A DNA stretch of 64,000 nt from CAVRXT01 sp963725655 (GCA_963725655.1 CAVRYY010000003.1:806001-870000), one strand, 5' to 3'. Numbered from the stretch's first letter, positions 27,008 to 36,275 are shown. Made by a program: numbers and translations. Notes: a model not told the origin generated them from the letters alone.

Positions 27008-27041
27008 GCCCACCCTTCCCAAAAATCGGGAAGAGCGGGGC
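27008..27041. repeat. Imperfect palindrome with GGGAAGAGCGGGGC arm
   Basis: The right arm GGGAAGAGCGGGGC (27028-27041) pairs imperfectly with GCCCACCCTTCCC (27008-27020) across a 7-base A-rich loop. A related palindrome with the arm GGGAAGAGTGGGGC is at 44,996-45,048. Both lie in gaps between genes. Confidence 0.5.
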
Positions 27042-27064
27042 ACCCGGAAAAGATAAAAGCGTAG

Positions 27065-27096
27065 AACCGCAAAACCGAAAAACCGTAAAACCGAAA
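27065..27096. repeat. Four tandem copies of the octamer AACCGNAA
   Basis: The units AACCGCAA, AACCGAAA, AACCGTAA and AACCGAAA follow each other without gaps. They lie about 45 bases before a TATACT hexamer (27141-27146) that could be the -10 box of the following VWFA gene. They may bind a regulator or may be a simple satellite. The remainder of the 26,882-27,223 gap holds the nearby palindrome and no gene. Confidence 0.6.
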
Positions 27097-27223
27097 GTCA
27101 AAACTTCGCGGTTCGAAACTCTTCCGGGCTGAATGGCGTCTATACTGTTGGCGGTTCGCGCGATTTGGGCCCGGGAAGTAATCCAACGAAAACTGGTTGC
27201 CTTCGCACACAGGAGTGGCGCTC

Positions 27224-28276
27224 ATGTTCAAGCACGCACGTCTCGGATGTTTTTTTCTGGCGGGCCTGTTGTGCACCGGTGCAGCTTCGGCGCAACAGAG
27301 CACTGCGCCAGGCCCAACCGGTAGCCGAAAGGCTTACCTCGACGTGGTGGTGACGCCGAAGGCGGTGCCGCCGGTGGATCTGCAGCAGCAAGACTTCACG
27401 CTGCTGGATAACAAGGCGCCGCGGGCGATCACCTCGTTCGAGGCGGTGAACGGGCGCGAGGCTCCCATTGAAGTGCTGGTGGTGATTGATGCGGTGAACA
27501 CCGCTTTTCGCAACGTCGGCTACGACCGCACGCAGTTGGATAATTTTCTGCGAGCCGAAGGCGGCCACCTGGCATATCCGACCGTGCTTGCGGTGTTCAC
27601 CGATAAAGGCGTGAAGGCGCTGGGGGATTTTTCTACCGACGGTAACGCGCTGAGCGCCGAACTGGATGGGGACAACTCCGGGCTGCGGGTAATCGGCAAC
27701 TCGGCCGGGATTTACGGCGCGACGGAACGGCTGAAACTTTCGCTCGACGCGATGGATCGACTGATTGCGAGCGAGGCGCAGCGGCCAGGACGCAAGATCA
27801 TGCTGTGGCTATCTCCCGGTTGGCCGCTGCTATCCAACGTAAACATCGCGCTCGACGCGAAGCAGCAGCAACAAGCCTTCGCGAAAGTGGTGAACTTCTC
27901 GAATCAACTTCAGCGGGCGCACATCACCGTCTACAGCATCAATCCGCTGGGCACCGGGGAGTCTCTTTCCAACGCGTCTTACTATCAGGAATTCTTGAAG
28001 GGTGTGAGCAAACCTAGCCAGGTAAATTTGGGGAATCTCGGGCTGCAGGTGCTGGCCGTCCAGAGCGGCGGTCTTGCGTTTAACTCCGAAAACGATGTCT
28101 CCAGCATCATCCGGAAATGCCTGGCGGATGCGGCGCCCTATTACGAGATCTCGTTTGATATACCGGCGGCGGCGAAGCCGGACGAATATCACCATCTGGA
28201 AATCAAGCTGGACAAGCCCGGGCTAACCGCGCGCACTCGTGAAGGGTATTACGCGCAACCTTTGTCCCGCAACTGA
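27224..28276 (+). CDS. Acidobacterial VWFA-related protein, short form
   Basis: A 350-residue secreted member of the VWFA-related family. The ATG at 27224 follows AGGAG by 9 bases and begins a clear signal peptide (about 5-24, ending ASAQ). The domain fills the rest: LDVVVTPKAVPPVDLQQQDF, TLLDNKAPRAITSFEAVNG, VLVVIDAVNTAF, and the terminal SGGLAFNSENDVSSIIRKCL and YYEISFDIP segments. There is no C-terminal extension, unlike the two longer paralogues at 20.8-25.2 kb. It appears monocistronic. Confidence 0.9.
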   Translation: MFKHARLGCFFLAGLLCTGAASAQQSTAPGPTGSRKAYLDVVVTPKAVPPVDLQQQDFTLLDNKAPRAITSFEAVNGREAPIEVLVVIDAVNTAFRNVGYDRTQLDNFLRAEGGHLAYPTVLAVFTDKGVKALGDFSTDGNALSAELDGDNSGLRVIGNSAGIYGATERLKLSLDAMDRLIASEAQRPGRKIMLWLSPGWPLLSNVNIALDAKQQQQAFAKVVNFSNQLQRAHITVYSINPLGTGESLSNASYYQEFLKGVSKPSQVNLGNLGLQVLAVQSGGLAFNSENDVSSIIRKCLADAAPYYEISFDIPAAAKPDEYHHLEIKLDKPGLTARTREGYYAQPLSRN

Positions 28277-28318
28277 CGCGCTCGCTGGCAATTTTGCGGA
28301 ACGCCAAGCGGCTGAAAC

Positions 28319-28750
28319 TCACGGCTGGTTGGGAATTTGAATGCTTCCGTCCTCGGCTATTGGGAAGAACGGATTCCAGGCGACCTCCCAGAGAAACCCG
28401 TCGGGATCGGAGAAATATCCGGAATAGCCGCCCCAGAAGGCTTCCTGGGCGGGCTTTAGAAGTTTTGCGCCGGCGGCTACAGCGTCTTTGAGGACGGCGT
28501 CAACTTCGGCGTGACTACGGGTGTTGTGGGCTATGGATATTCCGGTGAAGCCGTGGCCATCTGGAGGAACATTCGCGTCCTCGGCAAGTTCGTGCCGCGG
28601 GTAGAGGGCGAGGGCCATACCTCCGGCCTGAAAGAAGACGATGCCTTCTCCCTGGGTGATTGCGCGGCGCCATCCGAGGCGCTCATAGAAATCGGAACTG
28701 CGCTTTAGATCCGCGACGCCAAGAGTGACTATGCTGATGCGCTGTTCCAT
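28319..28750 (-). CDS. VOC-superfamily (glyoxalase/bleomycin resistance-like) protein
   Basis: A 143-residue single-module VOC protein. The ATG at 28750 has an excellent ribosome site (AGGAGGA, 5 bases upstream). It begins with the usual strand ISIVTLGVADLKRSSDFYER followed by LGW, has a central FTGISIAHNTRS strand, and ends with GYSGYFSDPDGFLWEVAWNP, the characteristic last half. In VOC enzymes the metal ligands are His and Glu; here the first position is Thr9 and the last a Glu in LWEVAW, so metal binding and a specific reaction cannot be assumed. Function remains open (lyase, dioxygenase or binding protein). Confidence 0.88.
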   Translation of the reverse strand: MEQRISIVTLGVADLKRSSDFYERLGWRRAITQGEGIVFFQAGGMALALYPRHELAEDANVPPDGHGFTGISIAHNTRSHAEVDAVLKDAVAAGAKLLKPAQEAFWGGYSGYFSDPDGFLWEVAWNPFFPIAEDGSIQIPNQP

Positions 28751-28823
28751 CGGGCTCCTCCTGGAAGGGGTGACTCTACCGGCCACCTTGCTCGTTCCTT
28801 CCCTTACGGTACGCTCGCGCTTA

Positions 28824-28852
28824 TTGACTTACCACAGTGCTGGTAATAGCAT
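28824..28852 (+). promoter_or_regulatory. Sigma-70-type promoter of the first Ser/Thr kinase gene
   Basis: TTGACT (28824-28829) and TAGCAT (28847-28852) are separated by 17 bases. The -10 box ends 8 bases before the ATG at 28861, so the message would be leaderless or nearly so; no ribosome site precedes the ATG. Confidence 0.45.
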
Positions 28853-28860
28853 CCCGCTCT

Positions 28861-31119
28861 ATGTCGGTCTCACCGCGCGCGCCTGGCCAAACCGTATCGC
28901 ATTACAAGATTATTGAAAAGCTTGGGGGCGGGGGCATGGGTGTGGTTTACAAAGCCACCGACGACCGGCTGGGCCGCAGCGTGGCACTGAAGTTCCTCCC
29001 GGAAGACATCGCGGCGGACGCCCAGGCGGTGGAGAGGTTTCGGCGGGAAGCCCGCGCGGCCTCGGCGCTGAATCATCCGAACATCTGCACGATCCACGAC
29101 GTTGGCCAACACGAAAACCAGCCGTTTCTGGTGATGGAGCTGCTCGAAGGGCAGACCCTGAAACATCTGATCGACGCGAAGCCGGTGGCGGTGGACCGGC
29201 TGCTGGAATTGGGTATTCAAATTGGAGAGGGACTGGAAGCCGCGCACTCGAAAGGCATCGTTCACCGCGACATCAAGCCGGCGAACATCTTCGTGGTCGC
29301 TCGCGGGCAAGCGAAGATCCTGGATTTTGGGCTGGCGAAGTTGGTGCAGGAAAAGCTAAGCGCCGGGGACACGGCGGGCGCTTCGGGCATGGCCACAGCG
29401 GGCGTGAGGCCGGAAGATCTGACCAGCCCGGGCAGCTCGATGGGCACGGTGGCGTATATGTCGCCGGAGCAGGCGCTGGGAAGAGACTTGGATGCGCGCA
29501 GCGACCTTTTCTCGTTCGGTGCGGTGCTGTATGAGATGGCCACGGGCGCGCCGCCGTTTGCGGGCACGACGACGGCCGCGGTGTTCGACGGGATCCTGCA
29601 CGTCACACCGGAAGCGCCATCGAAGGTAAATTCGCGAGTGCCTGCGCAACTCGAGGCCATCATCTCGAAGGCACTCGAGAAAGATCCCGAGTTTCGCTAT
29701 CAGACGGCGTCGGAGTTGAAGACCGATCTGCGGCGACTGAAGCGCACTTTGGAATCGTCCGGGCGAAGCGAGGGACCGCGCAGCGCGGCGGGCACTCCTG
29801 GGACAGGAGTTTCGGCGGCACCGGTTGTGACTGCTGCTCCCGCGACTGCGGAGAAGTCTGTGGCGGTGCTGTACTTCGAGAACCTGAGCGGCGCCAAAGA
29901 GGATGAGTACTTCCGCGACGGCATGACCGAAGACGTGATCACCGAGCTATCGAAGATTCGCAGCCTGCAAATATTTCCGCGGGCGACGGTGCTGCCGTTC
30001 CGTGACAAGCCGGCGACGGCGACGCAGGTGCGCGAGCAGCTTCATGCGGCGTATGTGTTGAGCGGCAGTTTGCGGCGAGCGGGGAGCCGCCTGCGCATCA
30101 ACACCCAACTGGTGGATACGCGGACCGATTTTCCTCTGTGGGCGGAGCGCTACGACCGGGAGGTGAAGGACATCTTCGAGGTGCAGGACGAGATCGCGCG
30201 GAACATCGCACAGGCGTTGCGGGTGACGCTGACGTCGCAAGAACAGAAGAAAATCAGCAGCCGTCCGACGGAGAACCTGCAGGCGTATGACTGTTACTTG
30301 CGCGGGCGGAATTATACGCACCGGGAGAACCTGGAGTTCGCGCTGCAGATGTTCGAGCAGGCGGTGAAGCTGGACCCGGATTTCGCGATGGCCCATGCCG
30401 GGATCGCGAATGTGTGCGGAATGATTTTCGAGTTTCGGCGGCAGGAACAGCAATGGCTGGATAAAGGACTGGCGGCTGCGGACCGGGCGGCAGTTCTCGA
30501 TCCGCAGCTTGCGGAGGTGGAGGCGGCGCGGGCGCGGCTGTTCTATAGCCAGAAAAAGCCCGACGAGGCGATCCGTTACGCGAAGCTGGCTATCGAGCGC
30601 AAACCGGATTGCGACGGCGCCTATAACGTGCTCGGACGCGCTTACTTCGCCTCGGGGCGTTTCCAGGACGCAGCGGATATCGCGGAGCGCGCGCTGGAAG
30701 CGAACGGCGACGATTACAACGTTTACGTGCCATTTGCGCTCAGCCTGGCGCGCCTGGGACAGACCGCGGCCGCGGGTCGTATTAGGGACCGCCTGATTCG
30801 CGTCCTGGAGCAGCAGTTGGAGATTGCGACGGACGATGTGCGCGCGAGGATCCTGCTGGCGGTGCAACTGGTTGCCACCGGTCGTGGGGATGACGCGCGC
30901 CGGCACCTGGAAACTGCGATCACCTTGCGGCCCAACGATTCGAGCACGCTGTACAACGCGGCTTGCTGCTATGCGGTCTTGAATGAAAAATCGCAGGCGC
31001 TCGAAACACTCAAGAAAGCCGTCCAAGCCGGTTACGCCAATATGGATTGGATCGGCAAGGACCCCGACCTGCAAATCCTCTACGACGACCCGGAATTCCT
31101 CCGGCTGGTGGGCAGATAG
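28861..31119 (+). CDS. Ser/Thr protein kinase with TolB-like and TPR domains
   Basis: A 752-residue Hanks-type kinase without a membrane segment. The kinase domain (about 15-290) has the Gly-rich loop KLGGGGMGVVY, Lys44 in VALKFLP, the catalytic HRDIKPAN (Asp137) and DFG (Asp155), so it should be active. Residues about 330-465 resemble the N-terminal TolB-like domain found in adenylate-cyclase-type regulators (VAVLYFENLSGAKEDEYFRD; YVLSGSLRRAGSRLRINTQL). Residues about 480-750 are TPR repeats. The next kinase gene starts 4 bases later. The cytoplasmic kinase could relay signals to proteins bound by its TPR platform, which is inference. Confidence 0.93.
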   Translation: MSVSPRAPGQTVSHYKIIEKLGGGGMGVVYKATDDRLGRSVALKFLPEDIAADAQAVERFRREARAASALNHPNICTIHDVGQHENQPFLVMELLEGQTLKHLIDAKPVAVDRLLELGIQIGEGLEAAHSKGIVHRDIKPANIFVVARGQAKILDFGLAKLVQEKLSAGDTAGASGMATAGVRPEDLTSPGSSMGTVAYMSPEQALGRDLDARSDLFSFGAVLYEMATGAPPFAGTTTAAVFDGILHVTPEAPSKVNSRVPAQLEAIISKALEKDPEFRYQTASELKTDLRRLKRTLESSGRSEGPRSAAGTPGTGVSAAPVVTAAPATAEKSVAVLYFENLSGAKEDEYFRDGMTEDVITELSKIRSLQIFPRATVLPFRDKPATATQVREQLHAAYVLSGSLRRAGSRLRINTQLVDTRTDFPLWAERYDREVKDIFEVQDEIARNIAQALRVTLTSQEQKKISSRPTENLQAYDCYLRGRNYTHRENLEFALQMFEQAVKLDPDFAMAHAGIANVCGMIFEFRRQEQQWLDKGLAAADRAAVLDPQLAEVEAARARLFYSQKKPDEAIRYAKLAIERKPDCDGAYNVLGRAYFASGRFQDAADIAERALEANGDDYNVYVPFALSLARLGQTAAAGRIRDRLIRVLEQQLEIATDDVRARILLAVQLVATGRGDDARRHLETAITLRPNDSSTLYNAACCYAVLNEKSQALETLKKAVQAGYANMDWIGKDPDLQILYDDPEFLRLVGR

Positions 31120-31122
31120 ACC

Positions 31123-33915
31123 TTGGCGAAGTGTCCAGCATGCAGCGCGACGGTTCCCGAGGTTGGGCGCTTTTGCTTGTCGTGCGGCGCCAGTATGGCT
31201 GCGAGTCCGGTGTCGGACGATCCGCTGGCGACCGCGAGCATTGAACCACCCCAACTCCCCGCGCCGCCGCCGCAAAACGCTGCCGCCTCACCCATGCCGA
31301 AAGTCTCGCCGCCGGCCTCGGGCTCCCGTTCACCGAGCAGTTCGCGTCCCGCTTCTTCGTCGGGCAGCCTTTCGAGCGAGGGGCGCTTTCTGCCCGGAAC
31401 TTTGCTGGCCGGGCGCTATCGCATCATCGCCCTGCTGGGCAAAGGCGGGATGGGTGAAGTCTATCGCGCGGACGACCTGACGCTGGGGCAACCGGTGGCG
31501 CTGAAATTCCTGCCGGAAGCGGCGTCGCGCGATGAAGACGCGCTGGCGCGTTTCCGCAACGAAGTGCGCACCGCCCGCCGCGTATCCAATCCCAATGTTT
31601 GCCGGGTGTACGACGTCGGCGAAATCGATGGGCAGACGTTTCTTTCGATGGAGTACATCGACGGCGAGGACCTGGCATCGCTGCTGCGCCGCATCGGCCG
31701 CCTGCCGCAAGATAAGGCGCTAGAGATTGCGCGCCAGATGTGCGCCGGGTTGGGCGCCGCGCACCACGAAGGGGTGCTGCATCGGGACCTGAAGCCGTCC
31801 AACATCATGCTCGACGGCCGCGGGCATGCGGTGATCACCGATTTTGGTTTGGCGGGTATGTCCGGGCAGATCGATGCCGGAGATTTTCGCACCGGCACGC
31901 CAACGTATATGGCACCGGAACAACTCGCGGGCCAAGACGTCACGCTCAAGAGCGACATTTATTCGCTGGGCCTGGTGCTGTACGAGATTTTCACCGGGAA
32001 GCGCGCGTTTGAGGCGACGACGCTTGCGGAACTGGTTCGGACCCGGAGTGAAGGGCCTCCGAGCAGCCCGTCGAGCCGGGTGAAAGATATCGATCCGATG
32101 GTCGAGCGGGCGATCATGCGCTGCCTGGAGCCGGACCCAGCGTCGCGACCTTCTTCTGCACTTGCGCTGGCGGCGGCTTTGCCCGGCGGTGATCCGCTAG
32201 CCGCGGCGTTGGCGGCCGGTGAGACGCCGTCACCGCAGATGGTCGCCGCGGCCGGTGAAGCTACTGGCCTGCAACCGCGCGCAGCGGTGCTGTGTTTGGC
32301 GGCGGTAATTCTGGGCATGGCGGCCTGTTTTATTCTGGGCGCGAAAGAGGATGGGCTGCAATTTTTTCCCGGGGATAAGCCGCCGGAGGTGCTGGCGGAG
32401 AAGGCGCGTGAAATCGTCAACGCGCTGGGTTACCCGTCGCAGGCAGTGGACCACGCCGGGGGCTTCATCTACGACGGCGATTACATCGACTACATCGAGG
32501 AAAAGCACGCACCCGGCGCACAATCAAATTCCATTTTCGCGCAGCGTCCGAGCGCTCTGCTGTATTGGTATCGCCTGAGCCCGCGCTACTTCGAAGTTAC
32601 CGGCTTCTGGAATATGTCGCTCACCCCGGGGGTTGTTTTGCCGGACGATCCTCATTCGATTCTGTCGGGAACAATCGACGTGCAAGTGGACGCGGAAGGG
32701 CGGTTGAATTATTTCCAGGCCGTTCCTCCCGAGCAGCAGGATACTGCGTCCGCGACGACGAAGCCCCCGGACTGGAACGCGCTATTGGCCGCCGCCGGGC
32801 TGGATGCCTCGCAGTTGCAGCCGGCGGTTCCCGAATGGACTGCGCTGGTCGCGTCCGATTCCCGAGCGGCATGGACCGGAGTATGGCCCGGTTCGGGACT
32901 TCCGTTGCGAGTGGAGGCGGCCGGCTTTCAAGGGCGCCCGGTGTACTTTTCTTTGAATGGCGCATGGTCGACGCCGGAGCGGATGCGCGAGCACCAGCAA
33001 AGCAGGCTTGCGAAAGCCGGCGGCATTCTGGAAGCGACGATATTCATCGGGTTGATCGTGTTGGGGGCCTGGCGCGCCTACACCCATTTCCGCACCGGAA
33101 AAGGCGACCGTCGCGGCGCGGCGCGGCTGGCTATCGCGGTATTCGGATCGGAAATTCTTCTGGCGCTATTTCACGCGCATCTGACGCCGAGTTCCTACAT
33201 GATTTATGTCCTCGTGCTCACGATCAGCACCGGTCTGTTTGTTACCGGCGTCTTCTGGACTACCTACCTGGCGCTTGAGCCGTACGTTCGCCGCCATTGG
33301 CCGCAGACCATCATTACCTGGAGCCGCCTGATCGATGGGCGATGGCGAGATCCGCTGGTTGGGCGGGATGTGCTTTTCGGAGTGATGCTGGGTGTTCTGT
33401 GGACGGTGATTTTCATGCTGGGCTATTTCGGGAGCAACCGCGCCGGAGCGTTCAACCAATTCGCGAATGCCGGTTATCTGCAGGGCTTCGCGCCGACGAT
33501 TTCGACGTGCCTGGCGAATATCGTTAACTCGGTTCTGGGAACAATGATTTTCTTTTTTGCGCTGGTGCTACTGCGGGTATTGCTGAAGAATCGTTGGCTC
33601 GCGGCGGCTGCGTTCGTGTTCGTTTTTACCGCGCCCCGAGTGCTGGGCAGTTCGAACTGGCTGATTCAGGTTGCCATTTGGGGTGCGATCTACGGGATCA
33701 CGGCGATTTCGGTGGTCCGGTTCGGTTTGGTGGTGCTGGCGCTGGGATCGTTTACCGCCAACCTGCTGCTTAACTTGCCGTATCCGCTGGATTCGGGCCG
33801 GTGGTATGCGGTGGATATTTACATCGTGCTGGCGGTGATGCTGGCGGTCGCCGTGTGGGGCTTTTACACTTCGCTCGGCCGCGAAACCGTGCTTAAGGCG
33901 GATTGGTTGAGTTAG
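31123..33915 (+). CDS. Membrane Ser/Thr protein kinase with N-terminal zinc ribbon
   Basis: A 930-residue kinase with an unusual layout. Residues 1-24 are a zinc ribbon (Cys4, Cys7, Cys18, Cys21), then a Pro/Ser-rich linker. The kinase domain (about 98-365) has GKGGMGEVYRA, Lys128, HRDLKPSN (Asp222) and DFG (Asp240). A membrane helix at about 385-403 is followed by a soluble region of roughly 220 residues and a C-terminal membrane domain with about eight helices (about 640-915). The start is a TTG at 31123, four bases after the previous kinase stop and coding directly into the ribbon. The partner or signal is unknown. Confidence 0.92.
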   Translation: MAKCPACSATVPEVGRFCLSCGASMAASPVSDDPLATASIEPPQLPAPPPQNAAASPMPKVSPPASGSRSPSSSRPASSSGSLSSEGRFLPGTLLAGRYRIIALLGKGGMGEVYRADDLTLGQPVALKFLPEAASRDEDALARFRNEVRTARRVSNPNVCRVYDVGEIDGQTFLSMEYIDGEDLASLLRRIGRLPQDKALEIARQMCAGLGAAHHEGVLHRDLKPSNIMLDGRGHAVITDFGLAGMSGQIDAGDFRTGTPTYMAPEQLAGQDVTLKSDIYSLGLVLYEIFTGKRAFEATTLAELVRTRSEGPPSSPSSRVKDIDPMVERAIMRCLEPDPASRPSSALALAAALPGGDPLAAALAAGETPSPQMVAAAGEATGLQPRAAVLCLAAVILGMAACFILGAKEDGLQFFPGDKPPEVLAEKAREIVNALGYPSQAVDHAGGFIYDGDYIDYIEEKHAPGAQSNSIFAQRPSALLYWYRLSPRYFEVTGFWNMSLTPGVVLPDDPHSILSGTIDVQVDAEGRLNYFQAVPPEQQDTASATTKPPDWNALLAAAGLDASQLQPAVPEWTALVASDSRAAWTGVWPGSGLPLRVEAAGFQGRPVYFSLNGAWSTPERMREHQQSRLAKAGGILEATIFIGLIVLGAWRAYTHFRTGKGDRRGAARLAIAVFGSEILLALFHAHLTPSSYMIYVLVLTISTGLFVTGVFWTTYLALEPYVRRHWPQTIITWSRLIDGRWRDPLVGRDVLFGVMLGVLWTVIFMLGYFGSNRAGAFNQFANAGYLQGFAPTISTCLANIVNSVLGTMIFFFALVLLRVLLKNRWLAAAAFVFVFTAPRVLGSSNWLIQVAIWGAIYGITAISVVRFGLVVLALGSFTANLLLNLPYPLDSGRWYAVDIYIVLAVMLAVAVWGFYTSLGRETVLKADWLS

Positions 33916-33929
33916 GTTCTCACCAGAAG

Positions 33930-33956
33930 CCCCACGTGCCGGATTCGCACGCGGGG
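33930..33956. terminator. Hairpin between convergent genes
   Basis: CCCCACGTGC (33930-33939) pairs with GCACGCGGGG (33947-33956) except for one mismatch, around a 7-base loop. It sits 15 bases after the second kinase stop and 19 bases beyond the end of the convergent DUF6569-like gene, so it could serve both. There is no T-tract. Confidence 0.4.
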
Positions 33957-33974
33957 CCCGCGGCGTTCGGCGAT

Positions 33975-35153
33975 TTACTCGACGGCCTTGGCGATGTGCA
34001 GGTTGAAGCCGGTCTTGGGCAGCAGCGAGGTCAGCTCGAAAACGCGAAAGCCATCGCCGGTGACTTCGGTTTGGCGATATAGGCCCGGCTCGCTCTCCAC
34101 GGTTTGGTGGCCGCCTGCCAGGCTATCGACGAAGGCTTGCGCTGTTTTCTGGCCCGCGTCGCTCCATTTTGTGTTGGTGACTACCGCTTCCGCTGCGTAG
34201 GACCTGACCAGCTTGGGCCAGTAGCGCTGCAACAAATCGGTGCTGGCGAAGATGTCGGCCCAGACGATCTGTCCGTTCACGACCACCACCACGCCTACCG
34301 CGTTCTTGTCGCGCAGCTCGCCCATCAGGCTGCGATAACCTTCCTCGATGGGAGCGGCAACGGAGTCCACTTTCTTTGCGACAGCCGGCATGGCCATGGC
34401 GCGCGGGTAGGAGCTGGTTGCGTTGGGGGTGGGGCTGGCGTGCGCGTTGCCCCAAACACTGCCCACGGAACCGCCCGATACGCCACCCGCCACCGTGCCT
34501 GAAGCCGAGCTGGAAGGTCGGGGACTCGCCGCGATGAATGCCTGGGTCTGCGCCGAACGCACCGCCGCCCAAACCTGCTGCTGGTTCTTGTCGTTCATCG
34601 CGCGTGCGCGCACGGTGGGAGCGACCATTCCGCCGCCTCCGGCGAAGTTTACTTTTTCCTGCACCCAGCGTTCCGGCTCGACGCAGAAAACACTTAGATC
34701 GATGGGGTCGCTTTCCGGCGCCACTACGCGGTCTCTGGCGATGATGCGATCCTGTTTGCCGCCCATCACGATTTCTCCGGCGAGCAGGATCAGCGGACGC
34801 TTCGAATCGTTCAGCAGGACCAGGGTATTCACTTGCGCGCCGTCGGAGGGAAATCTGGTTTGCGGCCTCGCGCCCGGTCTGCGAACCATAGTCTTGAGGT
34901 TGCCGTATTCGCTGACCACCACTTCGCCGGATTTCAGGCCTTCGTCCAGGGTGATGAATTCCTTGGTGTCGTGAGAGCTGCCGGCGACCACCGGATAGAC
35001 GCTCAAGTTTCCGTGCTTGATCGGCGGGAGCACCTTGTATTCGGAAGAGGATTGCTCCGCACTTGCGTCATCGATAGTTCCCATGCGCGCTAACATCACC
35101 GTGCCCACCGCCATCGCACTGACCAGTGCCGGGATAATCCAATCGGATTTCAT
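33975..35153 (-). CDS. Exported DUF6569/ARPP-1-like protein
   Basis: A 392-residue protein resembling the DUF6569 family, function unknown. The ATG at 35153 follows a GGAGG ribosome site; a signal-anchor (about 6-23) comes next. The conserved core has GNLSVYPVVAGSSH, FITLDEGLKSGEVVVSE, LLNDSKRPLILLAGEIVMGG and ARDRVVAPESDPIDLSVFCV. A Ser/Gly/Ala-rich stretch splits this from a C-terminal part containing VGVVVVVNGQIVWADIFAS. The gene is divergent from the ECF sigma factor gene, with 173 bases between starts, which suggests it may be controlled by that system (inference). Confidence 0.8.
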   Translation of the reverse strand: MKSDWIIPALVSAMAVGTVMLARMGTIDDASAEQSSSEYKVLPPIKHGNLSVYPVVAGSSHDTKEFITLDEGLKSGEVVVSEYGNLKTMVRRPGARPQTRFPSDGAQVNTLVLLNDSKRPLILLAGEIVMGGKQDRIIARDRVVAPESDPIDLSVFCVEPERWVQEKVNFAGGGGMVAPTVRARAMNDKNQQQVWAAVRSAQTQAFIAASPRPSSSASGTVAGGVSGGSVGSVWGNAHASPTPNATSSYPRAMAMPAVAKKVDSVAAPIEEGYRSLMGELRDKNAVGVVVVVNGQIVWADIFASTDLLQRYWPKLVRSYAAEAVVTNTKWSDAGQKTAQAFVDSLAGGHQTVESEPGLYRQTEVTGDGFRVFELTSLLPKTGFNLHIAKAVE

Positions 35154-35276
35154 CTCTCGCCTCCGCGGGTGATTTTGGGGACGCGCTACGACCTCGGCGA
35201 TTGGAAATCGCGTTCGCCGGATGCGGGCGGGTACAACCCGCCGGTCCCTCTCGCCCTCTGTATCCCTGAACGTGCG

Positions 35277-35305
35277 GGAACATCTTTCTTGCAAGCGGGG
35301 TCGAA
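35277..35305 (+). promoter_or_regulatory. Possible ECF-type promoter of the sigma factor gene
   Basis: GGAAC (35277-35281) is followed 18 bases later by GTCGAA (35300-35305), resembling the GGAAC / GTC pattern recognised by many ECF sigma factors. It lies 22 bases upstream of the sigma start and would mean autoregulation. Spacing is slightly long. Confidence 0.25.
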
Positions 35306-35326
35306 TAAATTGTTAGGATCACGCGA

Positions 35327-36274
35327 ATGAGCGGCGACCCCCAACCCCCGACACCTCGAACCCTGCCGATCGAGCCGCTGGCGTCGGAGCTTTACGCCAA
35401 GAGCGGGGCCGCGCGGTACGGGCTGGCGCTGGCGGAGTTCACCGCCATCCTGGGAAGGATCGCCTGCAAATACCTGCCGGACGGCGGGGATGGCGGGGAT
35501 TCGACGGATCGCACCGCACTGCATGCGCTGCTGAACAGCTTGCACGTGGAGGACCTGGCGCTGGCGCGAGCGTGTGCAGCGGGAAACGACGAGGCCTGGC
35601 AGGAACTGCTGACGCGTTACCAAGAAACTCTTTCGCGAGCGGCGCTGGGAATCACGAGGGAAGAGTCGAAAGCCAGCGAGCTGACCGGTTCGGTTTACGC
35701 CGATCTGTACGGCACGCAACTGCGCGACGGCGTGCGCGTCTCGAAGCTTTCCTCGTACAACGGCCGAGGCTCGCTGGCCGGATGGTTGCGCACGATTCTC
35801 GCGCAGCAATATGTGAACCAGTACCGCGCCGGGCGGCGGCTGGTGAGCCTGGAGGAAAAGACCGAAGACGGAAAGCAATTTGCCGCGCCGGAGCCTGAGC
35901 CAGTGCTGGTGGTTGATTCGCGGCTGGACGCGGCGACCGGCGCGGCGCTCGATGCGTTGCCGCACGAAGATCGGGCGATGGTCGCCAGTTACTTCATCGA
36001 CGGACTCACACTGGCGCGAGTGGCCAAATTGCTGGGAGTACACGAGTCGACGATCAGCCGGCGCCTGGACCAGGTGGTCCGGGGATTGCGCCGCGATATT
36101 CTGGCGCGGCTGGAGCGGAGCGGCATGAGCGCGCGGCAGGCCGAAGAAGCACTGGACGTGGATGTGCGCGACCTTACACTGGATATTCGCCGGCACCTGA
36201 CGCAAGATTCCGCTAGTGGCCCGTTCTACGAACAAGAAGATGGCCATGCGCAACGACGGAGAAAACCGAACTAA
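35327..36274 (+). CDS. ECF-type RNA polymerase sigma factor
   Basis: A 315-residue sigma factor, longer than a typical ECF protein of about 190 residues because of an N-terminal extension of about 75 residues and a C-terminal tail of about 35. Region 2 is at about 80-150 (ALARACAAGNDEAWQELLTR, YNGRGSLAGWLRTILAQQYV) and region 4 at about 205-265 (ALPHEDRAMVASYFIDGLTL; ARVAKLLGVHESTISRRLDQ). The next gene encodes its probable anti-sigma factor and begins within or just after its end. The tail may help bind that partner (inference). Confidence 0.92.
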   Translation: MSGDPQPPTPRTLPIEPLASELYAKSGAARYGLALAEFTAILGRIACKYLPDGGDGGDSTDRTALHALLNSLHVEDLALARACAAGNDEAWQELLTRYQETLSRAALGITREESKASELTGSVYADLYGTQLRDGVRVSKLSSYNGRGSLAGWLRTILAQQYVNQYRAGRRLVSLEEKTEDGKQFAAPEPEPVLVVDSRLDAATGAALDALPHEDRAMVASYFIDGLTLARVAKLLGVHESTISRRLDQVVRGLRRDILARLERSGMSARQAEEALDVDVRDLTLDIRRHLTQDSASGPFYEQEDGHAQRRRKPN

Positions 36275-36275
36275 G

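Noticed and set aside
29947..31275. A 442-codon frame antisense to the Ser/Thr kinase
   Set aside because: Arg/His-rich composition of a shadow frame; the kinase and TPR motifs lie on the other strand.
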